A stretch of 64,000 bases of DNA. It comes from Paenibacillus donghaensis (lineage in GTDB: Bacteria > Bacillota > Bacilli > Paenibacillales > Paenibacillaceae). Made by a program: the position numbers and the translations under genes. The stretch spans positions 5,890,001 through 5,954,000 of the forward strand of contig NZ_CP021780.1 in the NCBI RefSeq assembly GCF_002192415.1, given 5' to 3'. Positions 27,045 through 36,291 of this stretch are shown here, in pieces (position 1 is the first letter of the stretch; every line of letters begins with the position of its first letter). The notes under the pieces were generated by a model that was not told the origin of the DNA, ran no database searches, and worked only from the letters and a program-made list of their open reading frames with translations.

Positions 27045-27512
27045 TTACACTTCTCCCTTCTCGTATTTAGACAGTTTTTGTTTAAGCTCTTCCACTTCTT
27101 TTTGCAATGCTTTCTTCTCTATATCCTTCATCATGGCATCCAGACCGGAGTCCGGTGCAGTATACGCAGTGTTCTTGTCATATCCAGGTTGGGGATTGGG
27201 ATTCTGGCCGTAAGAGCCGTATCCGCCGGGACCCTGTGGACCTCTGGGTTCGGGTCTGCCTGAGTAAGGAGCTTCATAGTGATGGCCTCCCGGTGCTCCG
27301 GGACCGCCTCTGAAAGGATCATAAGGCACATGCTCCTTCGGAATGACGATCGCTGCGATGAAATATACCAGGATCGCGGCACCGCCGGTAAACGGAATGC
27401 TGACCAGCAGCAGAATCCGGAACAGGGTGGAGTCGATGCCCAGCGTTTCAGACAAACCTCCAGCCAACCCTGTCATTACCCTGTCACGGGTCGAACGATA
27501 CAAACGGGTCAT
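27045..27512 (-). CDS. PspC-domain membrane protein
   Basis: Protein of 155 residues. The PspC domain (about 1-60: RLYRSTRDRVMTGLAGGLSETLGIDSTLFRILLLVSIPFTGGAAILVYFIAAIVIP) contains one or two membrane helices. A Gly/Pro-rich linker leads to a C-terminal coiled coil (MMKDIEKKALQKEVEELKQKLSKYEK). ATG at 27512 with AAAGGAG upstream. It lies between two PspA-type genes, 3-4 bp apart, so it probably anchors or signals with them at the membrane. Confidence 0.88.
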   Translation of the reverse strand: MTRLYRSTRDRVMTGLAGGLSETLGIDSTLFRILLLVSIPFTGGAAILVYFIAAIVIPKEHVPYDPFRGGPGAPGGHHYEAPYSGRPEPRGPQGPGGYGSYGQNPNPQPGYDKNTAYTAPDSGLDAMMKDIEKKALQKEVEELKQKLSKYEKGEV

Positions 27513-27516
27513 AGCT

Positions 27517-28194
27517 TTACTCCTTTCCATCTTTGTTAAGCTTCTCCTTCAAGCGGGCCATCTCGCGTTCGAGCACAGTTGCCACTGTCTCTCCCGCCTG
27601 CACTGCATATTCCTGGCCCATCCGGCGCAGGTCATGCAGGCTTTTGGCTTCCAGCTCCCAATCGTTCATCCGCTCTTCCAAGCGGCCGAACATCTTGGGT
27701 ACATCGCCGCCGTTGCCATAAGCGCCGGCTCTTTGATTCATGCGTTGCTGCAAGCGCAGCGTCTCCATCCGTGCAGCATAATATTGGCGTTTGCTGTATA
27801 CGGTCTGATATTCCAGCTTCAGTTCATTCAGCTGTTCTTCAAGCTCTGTCAGAGATTGTCTGCTCTGTTCGAACAGTCCGCTGTATTGCTCCAGCTTCTC
27901 TTCATGGATAATCTTCTCTTGCAGCGCTAGCTTAGCGAGATGATCCTCGCCGGCCTTAAGTGCCAGCAGCGCCTGCTCTTCACGTTTATCCCTCATCGAT
28001 GTAGCTTGATTCACCTGCATATGCAGTTGCTTCGTATGAGCCGCATATTGCTGGTATAGCTTCTCGGCGGCGCTGATCTCCTCGCGGGTCGTATAGAGGA
28101 ATTGATCGATCAGCTTCACGGGGTCTTGGCTCTGCTCCAATCGTTCATTCAGATTAGCTACAGTAATATCTCTCATTCTGCGAAAAACACTCAT
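27517..28194 (-). CDS. Second PspA/IM30-family protein
   Basis: Protein of 225 residues, coiled coil throughout, start MSVFRRMRDITVANLNERLEQSQDPVKLIDQFLYTTREEI, which aligns in pattern with the PspA start. It differs strongly from the other PspA copy in this operon, with Gln/Tyr-rich middle segments. The paralogues may form mixed assemblies. The next gene follows 4 bp downstream. Confidence 0.85.
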   Translation of the reverse strand: MSVFRRMRDITVANLNERLEQSQDPVKLIDQFLYTTREEISAAEKLYQQYAAHTKQLHMQVNQATSMRDKREEQALLALKAGEDHLAKLALQEKIIHEEKLEQYSGLFEQSRQSLTELEEQLNELKLEYQTVYSKRQYYAARMETLRLQQRMNQRAGAYGNGGDVPKMFGRLEERMNDWELEAKSLHDLRRMGQEYAVQAGETVATVLEREMARLKEKLNKDGKE

Positions 28195-28238
28195 GATTTC
28201 CTGCTCCCTCCCTGCATCTTAGTTAAGTAATCTTCGGC

Positions 28239-28538
28239 TTAGTAAGTACTTCTTCTGCCCTTCAGTACGGACACTCCCCATACTACCAGCGCCACACCGA
28301 GCAGCGGGCCGATAATCCAGGACAACTTGGCAATCAGGGTCATCACACCGATAAACATAAGCCCCCAGCCGATGATCTTGCGTCCGCTTTTAATTCCGAG
28401 GTAACCGAGAACAACCAGCACTACCGGGAACAGCAGCCGGAATATTCCGTGTATCAAGGGAAGCGCCATGCCCAGGAGAATGATCCCCCCCAGAGCAATC
28501 AGGACAATTGCCAATCCGTTTCCTTTGTTATTTTGCAT
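28239..28538 (-). CDS. LiaI-like small membrane protein
   Basis: About 99 residues with four closely packed hydrophobic segments (GLAIVLIALGGIILLGMALPL, LLFPVVLVVLGYLGIK, IIGWGLMFIGVMTLIAKL, IIGPLLGVALVVWGVSVL). It resembles LiaI/LiaF N-terminal membrane domains (DUF5668-like). ATG at 28538 with GGCGGTGAG upstream. It is the first gene of the LiaI-PspA-PspC-PspA operon and would be the membrane anchor for PspA proteins. Confidence 0.7.
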   Translation of the reverse strand: MQNNKGNGLAIVLIALGGIILLGMALPLIHGIFRLLFPVVLVVLGYLGIKSGRKIIGWGLMFIGVMTLIAKLSWIIGPLLGVALVVWGVSVLKGRRSTY

Positions 28539-28718
28539 TTTCTCACCGCCTTTCGTTAACCTCAACCTTATAACCTTATTCTAGGGCAAAGCTCGTTTTT
28601 CCAAAACAGACCGCAGGCGGTTTTTGGTACTGGACCTTAGTCGGGGAGACTGCGGGACCCCAGGCTACACATGAGCTAGTTAAGTTGGCCTCCCTTGCTT
28701 CATACCCGCCAGCATCCA

Positions 28719-28768
28719 AATGAAAACGGATACCTCCATTTCGGAGATATCCGTTAATACGTATCAAC
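28719..28768. repeat. 50-bp direct repeat, copy 1 (hairpin-bearing)
   Basis: Matches 32592-32641 in 48 of 50 positions. It contains the hairpin aacggatacctcc/ggagatatccgtt, so it may also act as a terminator. The two copies bracket the four-gene lipid-ribose cluster. Confidence 0.85.
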
Positions 28769-28864
28769 TTCGATTTTCATGCTATTAAGTGCTTCTCTTC
28801 CTAATATATAACTGGTAATATAGGAAATGTTTATTAAAAACAGAAAAAAGGAGGTGATTTACGA

Positions 28865-29785
28865 TTGGATCCTGTTCATAAGAAATTAGCGGCAAATCAA
28901 TTTAAACAACACACTCCCTCAAAGGCTGCCCTGATTTGGACCCAGCTTCGACCAAAACAATGGAGTAAAAACCTGCTTGTTTTTGCCGCTCTTCTCTTTT
29001 CTATCGACAGAATAGAGATAAGTAAACTCGCTCTCTCCACTATCGGTTTCGTTCTTTTTAGTTTGGTATCGAGCACCATTTACATCATCAACGATTTCAT
29101 GGACCGCGAGGCGGATCGCGTCCATCCGACTAAATGCCACCGTCCAATGGCATCTGGGTTACTCAGTCCTGCCTTGGCTTTGACTGTTGGAGCTGTGCTA
29201 CTTTTGTTTGCGCTACCGGTCTCCTGGCTATTGAACCCGTTATTCACGCTTCTCCTTGCATTGTACATTCTGCTAAATATTTCTTACTCGCTTTATCTGA
29301 AGCATGTGGTCATCGTAGACCTGATGATCATCGCGTCTGGATTCGTGCTGCGCGCCATAGCGGGGGGAGTGGTTATCAATGTACCCTTAACGCCATGGTT
29401 TCTTCTCTGCACGTTGCTGTTATCATTGTTTCTGGCCATTGGAAAAAGGAGACACGAGCTAATTCTGCTTCACGAAGGCAAAAGCACACAGCGCAAGGTG
29501 CTGGAGAGCTATTCTGTGCCATTACTTGACCAGCTAAATACTATAGTCACTACAGCTACTATTATAAGCTACTCGCTGTTCACCTTTACGTCGGGGCGGA
29601 CCGTTCAGTTGATGTGGACGATTCCCTTCGTTATATATGGGATTTTTCGCTATCTATACCTCATTCATGTCTGCAACAAAGGAGGTTCGCCTGATCGCGT
29701 TCTATTTGAGGACAAGCCGATCCTAGTCACCGTTGTGCTTTATGCCATTAGTGTTGTTGTTATCCTTGTCACTTTTGAAACTTGA
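28865..29785 (+). CDS. UbiA-superfamily polyprenyl-phosphate phosphoribosyltransferase (DPPR synthase-like)
   Basis: Protein of 306 residues with about eight membrane helices. Features shared with mycobacterial 5-phosphoribosyl-1-pyrophosphate:decaprenyl-phosphate transferase (Rv3806c type) are RPKQWSKNLLVFAALLFS, the metal motif NDFMDREADRVHPTKCHRP (NDxxDxxxD), LKHVVIVDLMIIASGFVLRAIAGG and GKRRHELILL...RKVLESYS. Known chemistry: PRPP plus polyprenyl phosphate gives polyprenyl-phospho-5-phosphoribose. Start is TTG at 28865 behind a strong AAAGGAGGTGA. It is the first of four co-directional genes. Confidence 0.85.
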   Translation: MDPVHKKLAANQFKQHTPSKAALIWTQLRPKQWSKNLLVFAALLFSIDRIEISKLALSTIGFVLFSLVSSTIYIINDFMDREADRVHPTKCHRPMASGLLSPALALTVGAVLLLFALPVSWLLNPLFTLLLALYILLNISYSLYLKHVVIVDLMIIASGFVLRAIAGGVVINVPLTPWFLLCTLLLSLFLAIGKRRHELILLHEGKSTQRKVLESYSVPLLDQLNTIVTTATIISYSLFTFTSGRTVQLMWTIPFVIYGIFRYLYLIHVCNKGGSPDRVLFEDKPILVTVVLYAISVVVILVTFET

Positions 29786-29806
29786 CCGAGTTCGGGAGAA
29801 TACTTT

Positions 29807-30760
29807 ATGAAAACCAAATTTGCTTTTTGGGATATTGATCACACGTTGCTTCGCGGAGATTCCATGCTGCTTTTTTTATGGTACGGACTTTGTAAAAAAC
29901 CACTGGCCGCTTATCGGATTGCTATAGTGTTGTGGAGAACCTTGTGCTACAAATTCGGATTAATTAGTGCTGAGAAGGCCAAAGCCGCGTTCTTCTATGC
30001 AGTCAACAGTTTTTCCGACTCTGATCTGGAACATTTTTTTGATACCCAACTTCGAACACGAGTTTATCAGGATGCTTATGAAGAGCTCCGTCAATTGAAA
30101 ATAAAAGGTTCTCGAATCGTACTCGTCTCGGCTTCACCGTATGCATATCTGAAGTTTTTCAAGAAACTTCCGGAAGTTGACTACGTCATTGGAACGGAAC
30201 TGATGAGAAAAAGCGACCGCTACGTTCCACTTATCCAGGGGTTAAACTGTAAAGGGGAAGAAAAAGTGGAACGGATACAATGCTATTTGAATGATTCGCA
30301 CCAAACCATTGATTTCGAGAACTCATGCGCGTATTCTGATTCGTTGTCAGACCTACCTATGTTCCGTTTAGTCCGCAACGGATACTTAGTACACGGCCAG
30401 CATCCGGAATTGCAGTCTCGGCAATGGGTCAAAGCCAAAACGCCATTTCCACATAAGGGTAAAATCTTTATGGTCCTCGCTGCGTTTTTGACGGCAACGG
30501 GCCAACTGTTTTGGAAATGGGGGTGGGATGACCTATCCTACTTAGCTCTCGGTTTCCTTTGTTACGGCGGGGGAGCAATTTTTATGATTCGCGGCCTTGC
30601 ATTAGAGAAGCTCTCAGTCGCCTATCCACTGATGGGTCTCAGTTATTTTTTCGCATTGGGATATGGGCACTGGATCCTGCATGAGCCTATAACTTGGGCT
30701 AAGCTTTTTGCCGTAGCACTAATGGGAATCGGGGTGTATCTGATATCATATGATCGCTAA
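29807..30760 (+). CDS. HAD-IB phosphatase fused to an SMR-type membrane domain
   Basis: Protein of 317 residues. Residues 1 to about 215 form a HAD-IB (SerB-like) phosphatase: motif I WDIDHTLL, motif II LVSASP, motif III Lys in KGEEKVERI, motif IV YSDSLSDLPMF. Residues about 220-317 contain four membrane helices of the small multidrug resistance/EmrE type (FMVLAAFLTATGQLFWKWGW...LFAVALMGIGVYLISY). By position it would remove the 5-phosphate from polyprenyl-phospho-phosphoribose. The SMR half would pair with the next protein as a lipid-sugar flippase, like ArnE/ArnF. The fusion is unusual. It overlaps the next gene by 11 bp. Confidence 0.8.
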   Translation: MKTKFAFWDIDHTLLRGDSMLLFLWYGLCKKPLAAYRIAIVLWRTLCYKFGLISAEKAKAAFFYAVNSFSDSDLEHFFDTQLRTRVYQDAYEELRQLKIKGSRIVLVSASPYAYLKFFKKLPEVDYVIGTELMRKSDRYVPLIQGLNCKGEEKVERIQCYLNDSHQTIDFENSCAYSDSLSDLPMFRLVRNGYLVHGQHPELQSRQWVKAKTPFPHKGKIFMVLAAFLTATGQLFWKWGWDDLSYLALGFLCYGGGAIFMIRGLALEKLSVAYPLMGLSYFFALGYGHWILHEPITWAKLFAVALMGIGVYLISYDR

Positions 30761-31067
30761 CTGGAATATCTTCGTCCTCATTATTATGACTCTATTGGGA
30801 TCGTTCGGAGGCGTGTTGTTCAAGCTTCACTCGGTTCGCAGACAGCTGATCTATCTCTTTTTCGGCGCATGTTCTTATGGACTCGGTGCACTCCTGAACA
30901 TTTACCTGTTGAAGTCGTTGCCTTACACGGTAGTCATGCCCGCCAATGCGCTGACCTTTCTTTGGACACTCTTATTTGCCAAATGGTTTTTCAAAGAACG
31001 GATTGGAACAACTAAGATTGCAGGTATTATCTGTATCGGAACTGGTATTTGGCTGCTGGCAAGGTGA
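30750..31067 (+). CDS. SMR/EmrE-family membrane protein, probable flippase half
   Basis: Protein of 105 residues, four membrane helices, standard SMR length (VLIIMTLLGSFGGVLFKLHS; LIYLFFGACSYGLGALLNIYLL; VMPANALTFLWTLLFAKWFF; IAGIICIGTGIWLLAR). The usual drug-binding Glu of EmrE in helix 1 is not seen, which argues for a lipid-linked sugar role (ArnE/ArnF-like) rather than drug export. Its ATG lies within the end of the HAD-SMR gene, implying coupled translation and a 1:1 partnership with that protein's SMR half. Confidence 0.8.
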   Translation: MIANWNIFVLIIMTLLGSFGGVLFKLHSVRRQLIYLFFGACSYGLGALLNIYLLKSLPYTVVMPANALTFLWTLLFAKWFFKERIGTTKIAGIICIGTGIWLLAR

Positions 31068-31086
31068 TTGATCTTGAAATTAAGTT

Positions 31087-32403
31087 ATGGAAATGAGGTT
31101 GAATTATCACGTGATCCGTTATCTATTGCAAGATCGGACCGACAATAAGAATGCACTCGGTCTATTTATCCTATTCGTCATCCTTTACATCGCAATTAAT
31201 ACTCCATATCTACTCTTTATGGATCGTCAAGCCGACCTTGTGGCAGCTCACAATCCATTTTATGGTGTGAAATTCGGGCTCAACCTTTTTAACTTTGATC
31301 CTGCCATGTATTACGGTTACGACAATGTCTCCGTCATTCATCCATACAAAAATATCATTGCTGGCCCCCTCGGAGCTCTGGCCAACAACGGTCCGGGAAA
31401 CGTATTGTTTCTCATCATTCAATCTGCACTCAATGCAGGAGGGACAGCACTTCTCTACTATATCTTACGTCGGCAAAGAACGGGGAGAGCGCCTTCCGCT
31501 CTGATTGCATCCTTATTTGGCATCAGCTCTTATTCTCTCTTCACATCGCTCATCCCGGATTCCTATCCGTATGCGCAATTCGGACTGGTTATCTCAGTAT
31601 TTTGTCTCCAGTATTACCGCGACAGTAAACAATCTCCAATATTTCCGCTAGCCATCTTAGGAATAGTGAATTTTGGAATAACGGCAACAAATCTTATTCC
31701 TTATATAGGCGCATTAATTATACAGCAAATGGGACGCCGGGCCAAAGCTGCTGTGCGAACTCTGCTTATGGTTCTGTCAGTCTTTATTCTGCTGGCTATC
31801 GTTCTCTTGTTGATTCAGTTGGTTCTGCCAGGTGGTGTCACCTGGGTTTCTAGTTGGCAAAGCGGATTAAAAAACGGTGGGTTCGGTTATGTCGCTCCCT
31901 TTTCCTTAGCTCATCACTGGAAAGCCATATATATGTTGGGTATTAGTCCATTGCTTACTCCCAACGTGACTCTTATTGATACGGGAATCACCGCTATAGC
32001 CACTGACTTGTCGCAGTCCTATCCTATTTATGTATCCGTGATCGGATTTCTTTTTCTAGCTGGCGCGTTAACGGGATGGATACGGGGAATTCGAAAACTG
32101 GAAGGCTGGATTCCAATGATGTTCATCGGTTTCGCCTTCTGCCTTCACCTAATTGTGGGTTATGGACTGGCTACTTTCAACTATGACCTATACCTGTACG
32201 CCGGTCATTTTTGGTTCGCCTTCTTCCTACTGATTTCCATATCGGTGCGGTCCATCATCAATCCCAGACTATATAAAGCCATTATTGGGCTGCTGGTGGT
32301 GGTTGTGCTTGTCACTGCGGTACATAACCTTCTTCAGCATGCCCATGTACTGAAAGATATCCGACAGGGATATGTCACGCTGTCTGAGGGAAGTGGGCGA
32401 TAA
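31087..32403 (+). CDS. Polytopic membrane protein, candidate GT-C glycosyltransferase
   Basis: Protein of 438 residues with roughly ten membrane helices. After the first helix an outer loop carries acidic residues (FMDRQADLVAAHNPFYG), the region where GT-C enzymes have their catalytic Asp. A later long outer segment holds SWQSGLKNGGFGYVAPFSLAHHW. GT-C enzymes use polyprenyl-phosphate sugars on the outer membrane face, which fits the three genes before it. I do not recognise a named family, so the glycosyltransferase role is inference. The start ATG at 31087 has a weak RBS; ATG 31093 is possible. Confidence 0.55.
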   Translation: MEMRLNYHVIRYLLQDRTDNKNALGLFILFVILYIAINTPYLLFMDRQADLVAAHNPFYGVKFGLNLFNFDPAMYYGYDNVSVIHPYKNIIAGPLGALANNGPGNVLFLIIQSALNAGGTALLYYILRRQRTGRAPSALIASLFGISSYSLFTSLIPDSYPYAQFGLVISVFCLQYYRDSKQSPIFPLAILGIVNFGITATNLIPYIGALIIQQMGRRAKAAVRTLLMVLSVFILLAIVLLLIQLVLPGGVTWVSSWQSGLKNGGFGYVAPFSLAHHWKAIYMLGISPLLTPNVTLIDTGITAIATDLSQSYPIYVSVIGFLFLAGALTGWIRGIRKLEGWIPMMFIGFAFCLHLIVGYGLATFNYDLYLYAGHFWFAFFLLISISVRSIINPRLYKAIIGLLVVVVLVTAVHNLLQHAHVLKDIRQGYVTLSEGSGR

Positions 32404-32441
32404 AGAACGATTCAAATCTCAAGGTTCAGCAACCGGTCCTC

Positions 32442-32484
32442 AAAAAAAGGTGATTCCTGTATTACATATGGATCATCTTTTTTT
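32442..32484 (+). terminator. Terminator of the lipid-ribose cluster
   Basis: Arms aaaaaaaggtgat (32442-32454) and atcatcttttttt (32472-32484) pair with one wobble and end in seven T. It lies 38 bp after the last gene of the cluster. Confidence 0.75.
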
Positions 32485-32591
32485 ATTCCGATAATCGATT
32501 TTGCCTTTAAGTAGTTACAGTGGCTTGCATATCTTTGCTTTTGACAAAGACTGGTTAAGCCGGCTTACCTGCTGATACCCGCCTGTTGGCT

Positions 32592-32641
32592 AATGAAAAC
32601 GGACACCTCCATTTCGGAGATATCCGTTAATTCGTATCAAC
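32592..32641. repeat. 50-bp direct repeat, copy 2
   Basis: Same sequence as 28719-28768 except for two bases, in the same orientation. The flanking text (gttaag..., atacccgcc) is also partly shared, so the repeated unit may be nearer 75 bp. Confidence 0.85.
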
Positions 32642-32683
32642 CTTCGTTGGGGGTTCATGCTTCATCTATGGTTCTTACTTCAT

Positions 32684-33124
32684 CTAAGACTTAGCTGCAT
32701 AGTTTAAGGTTATGGCTTGCTCATCCACCACTTCGATATCGGAGACATCTCCATCCACCTTAACGTTATCTATAAACAATTCCCAGCTATGAAGCTCATC
32801 ACTCTCCATCGTGCTGATCTTCTTAATGCCTCCCTGCTCATTCTTCACGATCGGCATGCCCAGGTCTTCATCTTCGGAGATGGGCTGCAGCACCTTCCAT
32901 ACGGTAGGCTGATCATCGATCACTTTGATCTCCTGTATGAACAGGATTCCTTCTTCATTCTGGATCGCTACAGCCACTTTCGATACCAGCGAGCCTTCAC
33001 CCGTATATTTCACTCCCTTATATTCCGCGTACAGACCATCTCCGTTGCTTGACCCGCAAGCCGACAGCAGCAGCATGCTAATCATACAGAAGTTGCTTAA
33101 CGTGCCTCGAATGTTTTTACCCAT
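32684..33124 (-). CDS. Putative lipoprotein of an ABC/two-component module
   Basis: About 146 residues from the ATG at 33124 (GGAGGAGG upstream). The N-terminus is a lipoprotein signal with lipobox LLLSACG. The mature part has no domain I recognise; it ends EVVDEQAITLNYAAKS. It begins 13 bp after the FtsX-like permease gene ends, so it belongs to that operon and may act as its external subunit. Confidence 0.7.
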   Translation of the reverse strand: MGKNIRGTLSNFCMISMLLLSACGSSNGDGLYAEYKGVKYTGEGSLVSKVAVAIQNEEGILFIQEIKVIDDQPTVWKVLQPISEDEDLGMPIVKNEQGGIKKISTMESDELHSWELFIDNVKVDGDVSDIEVVDEQAITLNYAAKS

Positions 33125-33137
33125 AGGGTCCTCCTCC

Positions 33138-35563
33138 TTATTCACTACATCGGATTCGTTCCATTAAGCTCTCCTTGTGGAATTTGTGCAGCATATACAG
33201 GGTTGTCAGCACTTGAACCAGCGCATAGGCAGTAATCAACGTAAGCAACGCTCCCAGTGGAAATTGATACTGGGCAAACGTAGCTTCACGCCTGTACAGC
33301 GCTACGCCTAAGTACCCTGCCGGAATGCCCACGATACTGATCAGTCCTAAACTGAAAGCAATAACAACCCATCCTTCGCTGCTTAGCTGCAGAGTTAACT
33401 GCCTCCGCGACAAACCGATCGCTTCAAGCAGGCTGATCTCCCGCTTCCTGAACAGCATGCTGGTCAGATTGGAATTGACCAGATTAAAGATGCTGATGAC
33501 CAGCAGCGCAGTGATGAAGCCATAAGCCGCCAGCTCCATGACCCGTTTGGCTGCGCTGAATTCCTGATAGATGTCTTGAAAGGAGGTGAATTCTAGCCTC
33601 CGGTCTGCTGCGGCAATCGTCCGCAATTGCTGCTCGACCTGCACTTTCTGCTCAGGGTCCGCAATTACACTGATCTGTTTGATCCTCTGGTCCATACCCA
33701 GCCGCTCAAACATGCTCCGATGCGCAAGCAGCGTCCCGCCTTCCGCAGAATCACCTTTATACGTTATATAAGTAGGTAATACGCCGAGGATGGTAAATTC
33801 AAGCTCCTTCTGTCCTTCCCCGAACGGTGCCATTCTGATTCGGTCTCCCGCGTGGTAAGTTCCCTCTTCGGCAATGGCAATCAGATAGTTGCCCGCCTTC
33901 ATCTGCTCCAAAGTTGGCGCACTTTGTCCCAGCGCACGCAATGTCTTGTCCATCAATGCATCATCATACCCGTACATTTCGGTATCTATATAGGGATGTT
34001 TCACCTTGTCAGGTTCCTTAATATGTTTCTGCGCGTCCTGCTTGTTATAGATGAGTCCATCGTACATTTCCGTGAAAACCGTTTGAACTCCCTTTATCGA
34101 CTGAATCTGCTCTATGACTGTCTCGTTCAGCAGGTCGGTCTGCGCGTCCATTCTGAGAGAAGATACGGCACTGAGCTTGTAATCACCAGGCACCATGCTG
34201 CCTGCTATATTCCCTATACTGATGCTGTCCAGCACGCTGCCGGAAATCACAAAGATCAGCCCTGTTAACGTGATGGAGGTTACTGTAACCCAGGTGCGCT
34301 TACGGTGCCGGAGCAGTTGTGCGGAGATTAACGTGAAGCTGCCCAGCGAATGAGGTAATCTGTTTCGCTTCTGCTTGGTTGATGCCCCTGCTCCTGCCGC
34401 CGGGTTAAATCGGATCGCGGCAATCTCCGAGATTCTCCCGACTCTGCTCGCGGGCACCTGGATGGAGAACGCAACAAGAAGGATGCCGAGCAGAAAGGCC
34501 GCCCCTACTGAATTCAGAGAAATCTCTACATATAGAGAAGAATCTGCTCCTGCCGTCTTTCCAAGAAAAGGGATAAAGGCCAGGCTACCGCCGATGCCGA
34601 GCAGGATACCGGCCACACTGCCTGTCAGCGAAATCAGCAATCCCTCCAGCTGAATCATTCGCCGCAGCTGGCGCGGCGTCATTCCGATCGCTTTCATCGT
34701 GCCGAACAGACGAATTTGCTGGGAGATGTAGATATTGAAAATGTTGTATATGACCATTCCTGCGCTCAGTACGATGATCAGCAGGACAAATCCACCTTGC
34801 AGAATAGAAGTCGGATTCTGTTCATAGGCACCGGTATAGCGCTCATTCAGCTTGATTTGCTCCTCCTTCAGTCCCGCATCAGCACCGATCTTCTGTGCGG
34901 CGGCAGTAGCATTAAAGTCCGATTTCAGCAGCGAGAACAGGGTAACCTCTGGTTCCGGGTTGTACTGCAGGGAGCGCTCCTTCGAGATAAACATCAGCCC
35001 GGCCCTGGCCGCCTTGCGGACCGCAATATCTTCGGTAATGCCTACCAGCTTGAAGGTTTCCTTCATCTTCGCTGTCTTGCCTTGCTGTGTAATTTCAAAA
35101 TCCAGTGGGATGATCTGCCCCAGCTTCGGTGCATAACCCAAAGCTTCAACCACCCAATCATCCAGAACAATTTCATTGTCCGCTGCCGGTGCTCTCCCTT
35201 GTCTCAGCGCAATCAGCCCGTCGTTGACCCCCTCCATATAACCTATAGCCATATCAATGTGTAAGGAGCTGAGCGAAGTGCATAGGACATTCTTGTTATT
35301 GTAAGAAAGATAGGTTGTCTTCATTAACGTGTTGCCGGCGATCTCCTGTTGCTGTTCTTTGGACAACTGCTCATACTGCACATGGTACGCGCCAATTTCA
35401 TTGATGGCTGCCCGCTTGCTGCGCTGATCTTCAGAATGAAGGTAAGTCAGGACAATCAAGATCAGCGCCACTGATATCGCTGCCGTCCCTATCGTCAGCA
35501 GGGTTCGCCCTTTATGGAAGCGCAGCGTACTCAGCGCAATATCCCGGATAGAGACTGTATTCT

Positions 35564-35567
<4 letters not shown>
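33138..35567 (-). CDS. FtsX-like ABC transporter permease
   Basis: Protein of 809 residues. It has an N-terminal membrane helix, an extracytoplasmic MacB-like domain, then a first FtsX block with three helices (about 250-385), a second outer domain and a second FtsX block (about 670-800, MLFRKREISLLEAIGLSRRQL). The duplicated FtsX layout is that of large MacB/YknZ- or antimicrobial-peptide-linked permeases. It overlaps the ATPase gene by 4 bp (ATGA). It is probably controlled by the sensor kinase/regulator pair upstream. Confidence 0.88.
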
Positions 35568-36241
<674 letters not shown>

Positions 36242-36291
36242 AAAAATCCCCCCCTGTGTTTGTTCACAAGGAAAGGATAACGGATAAATTT

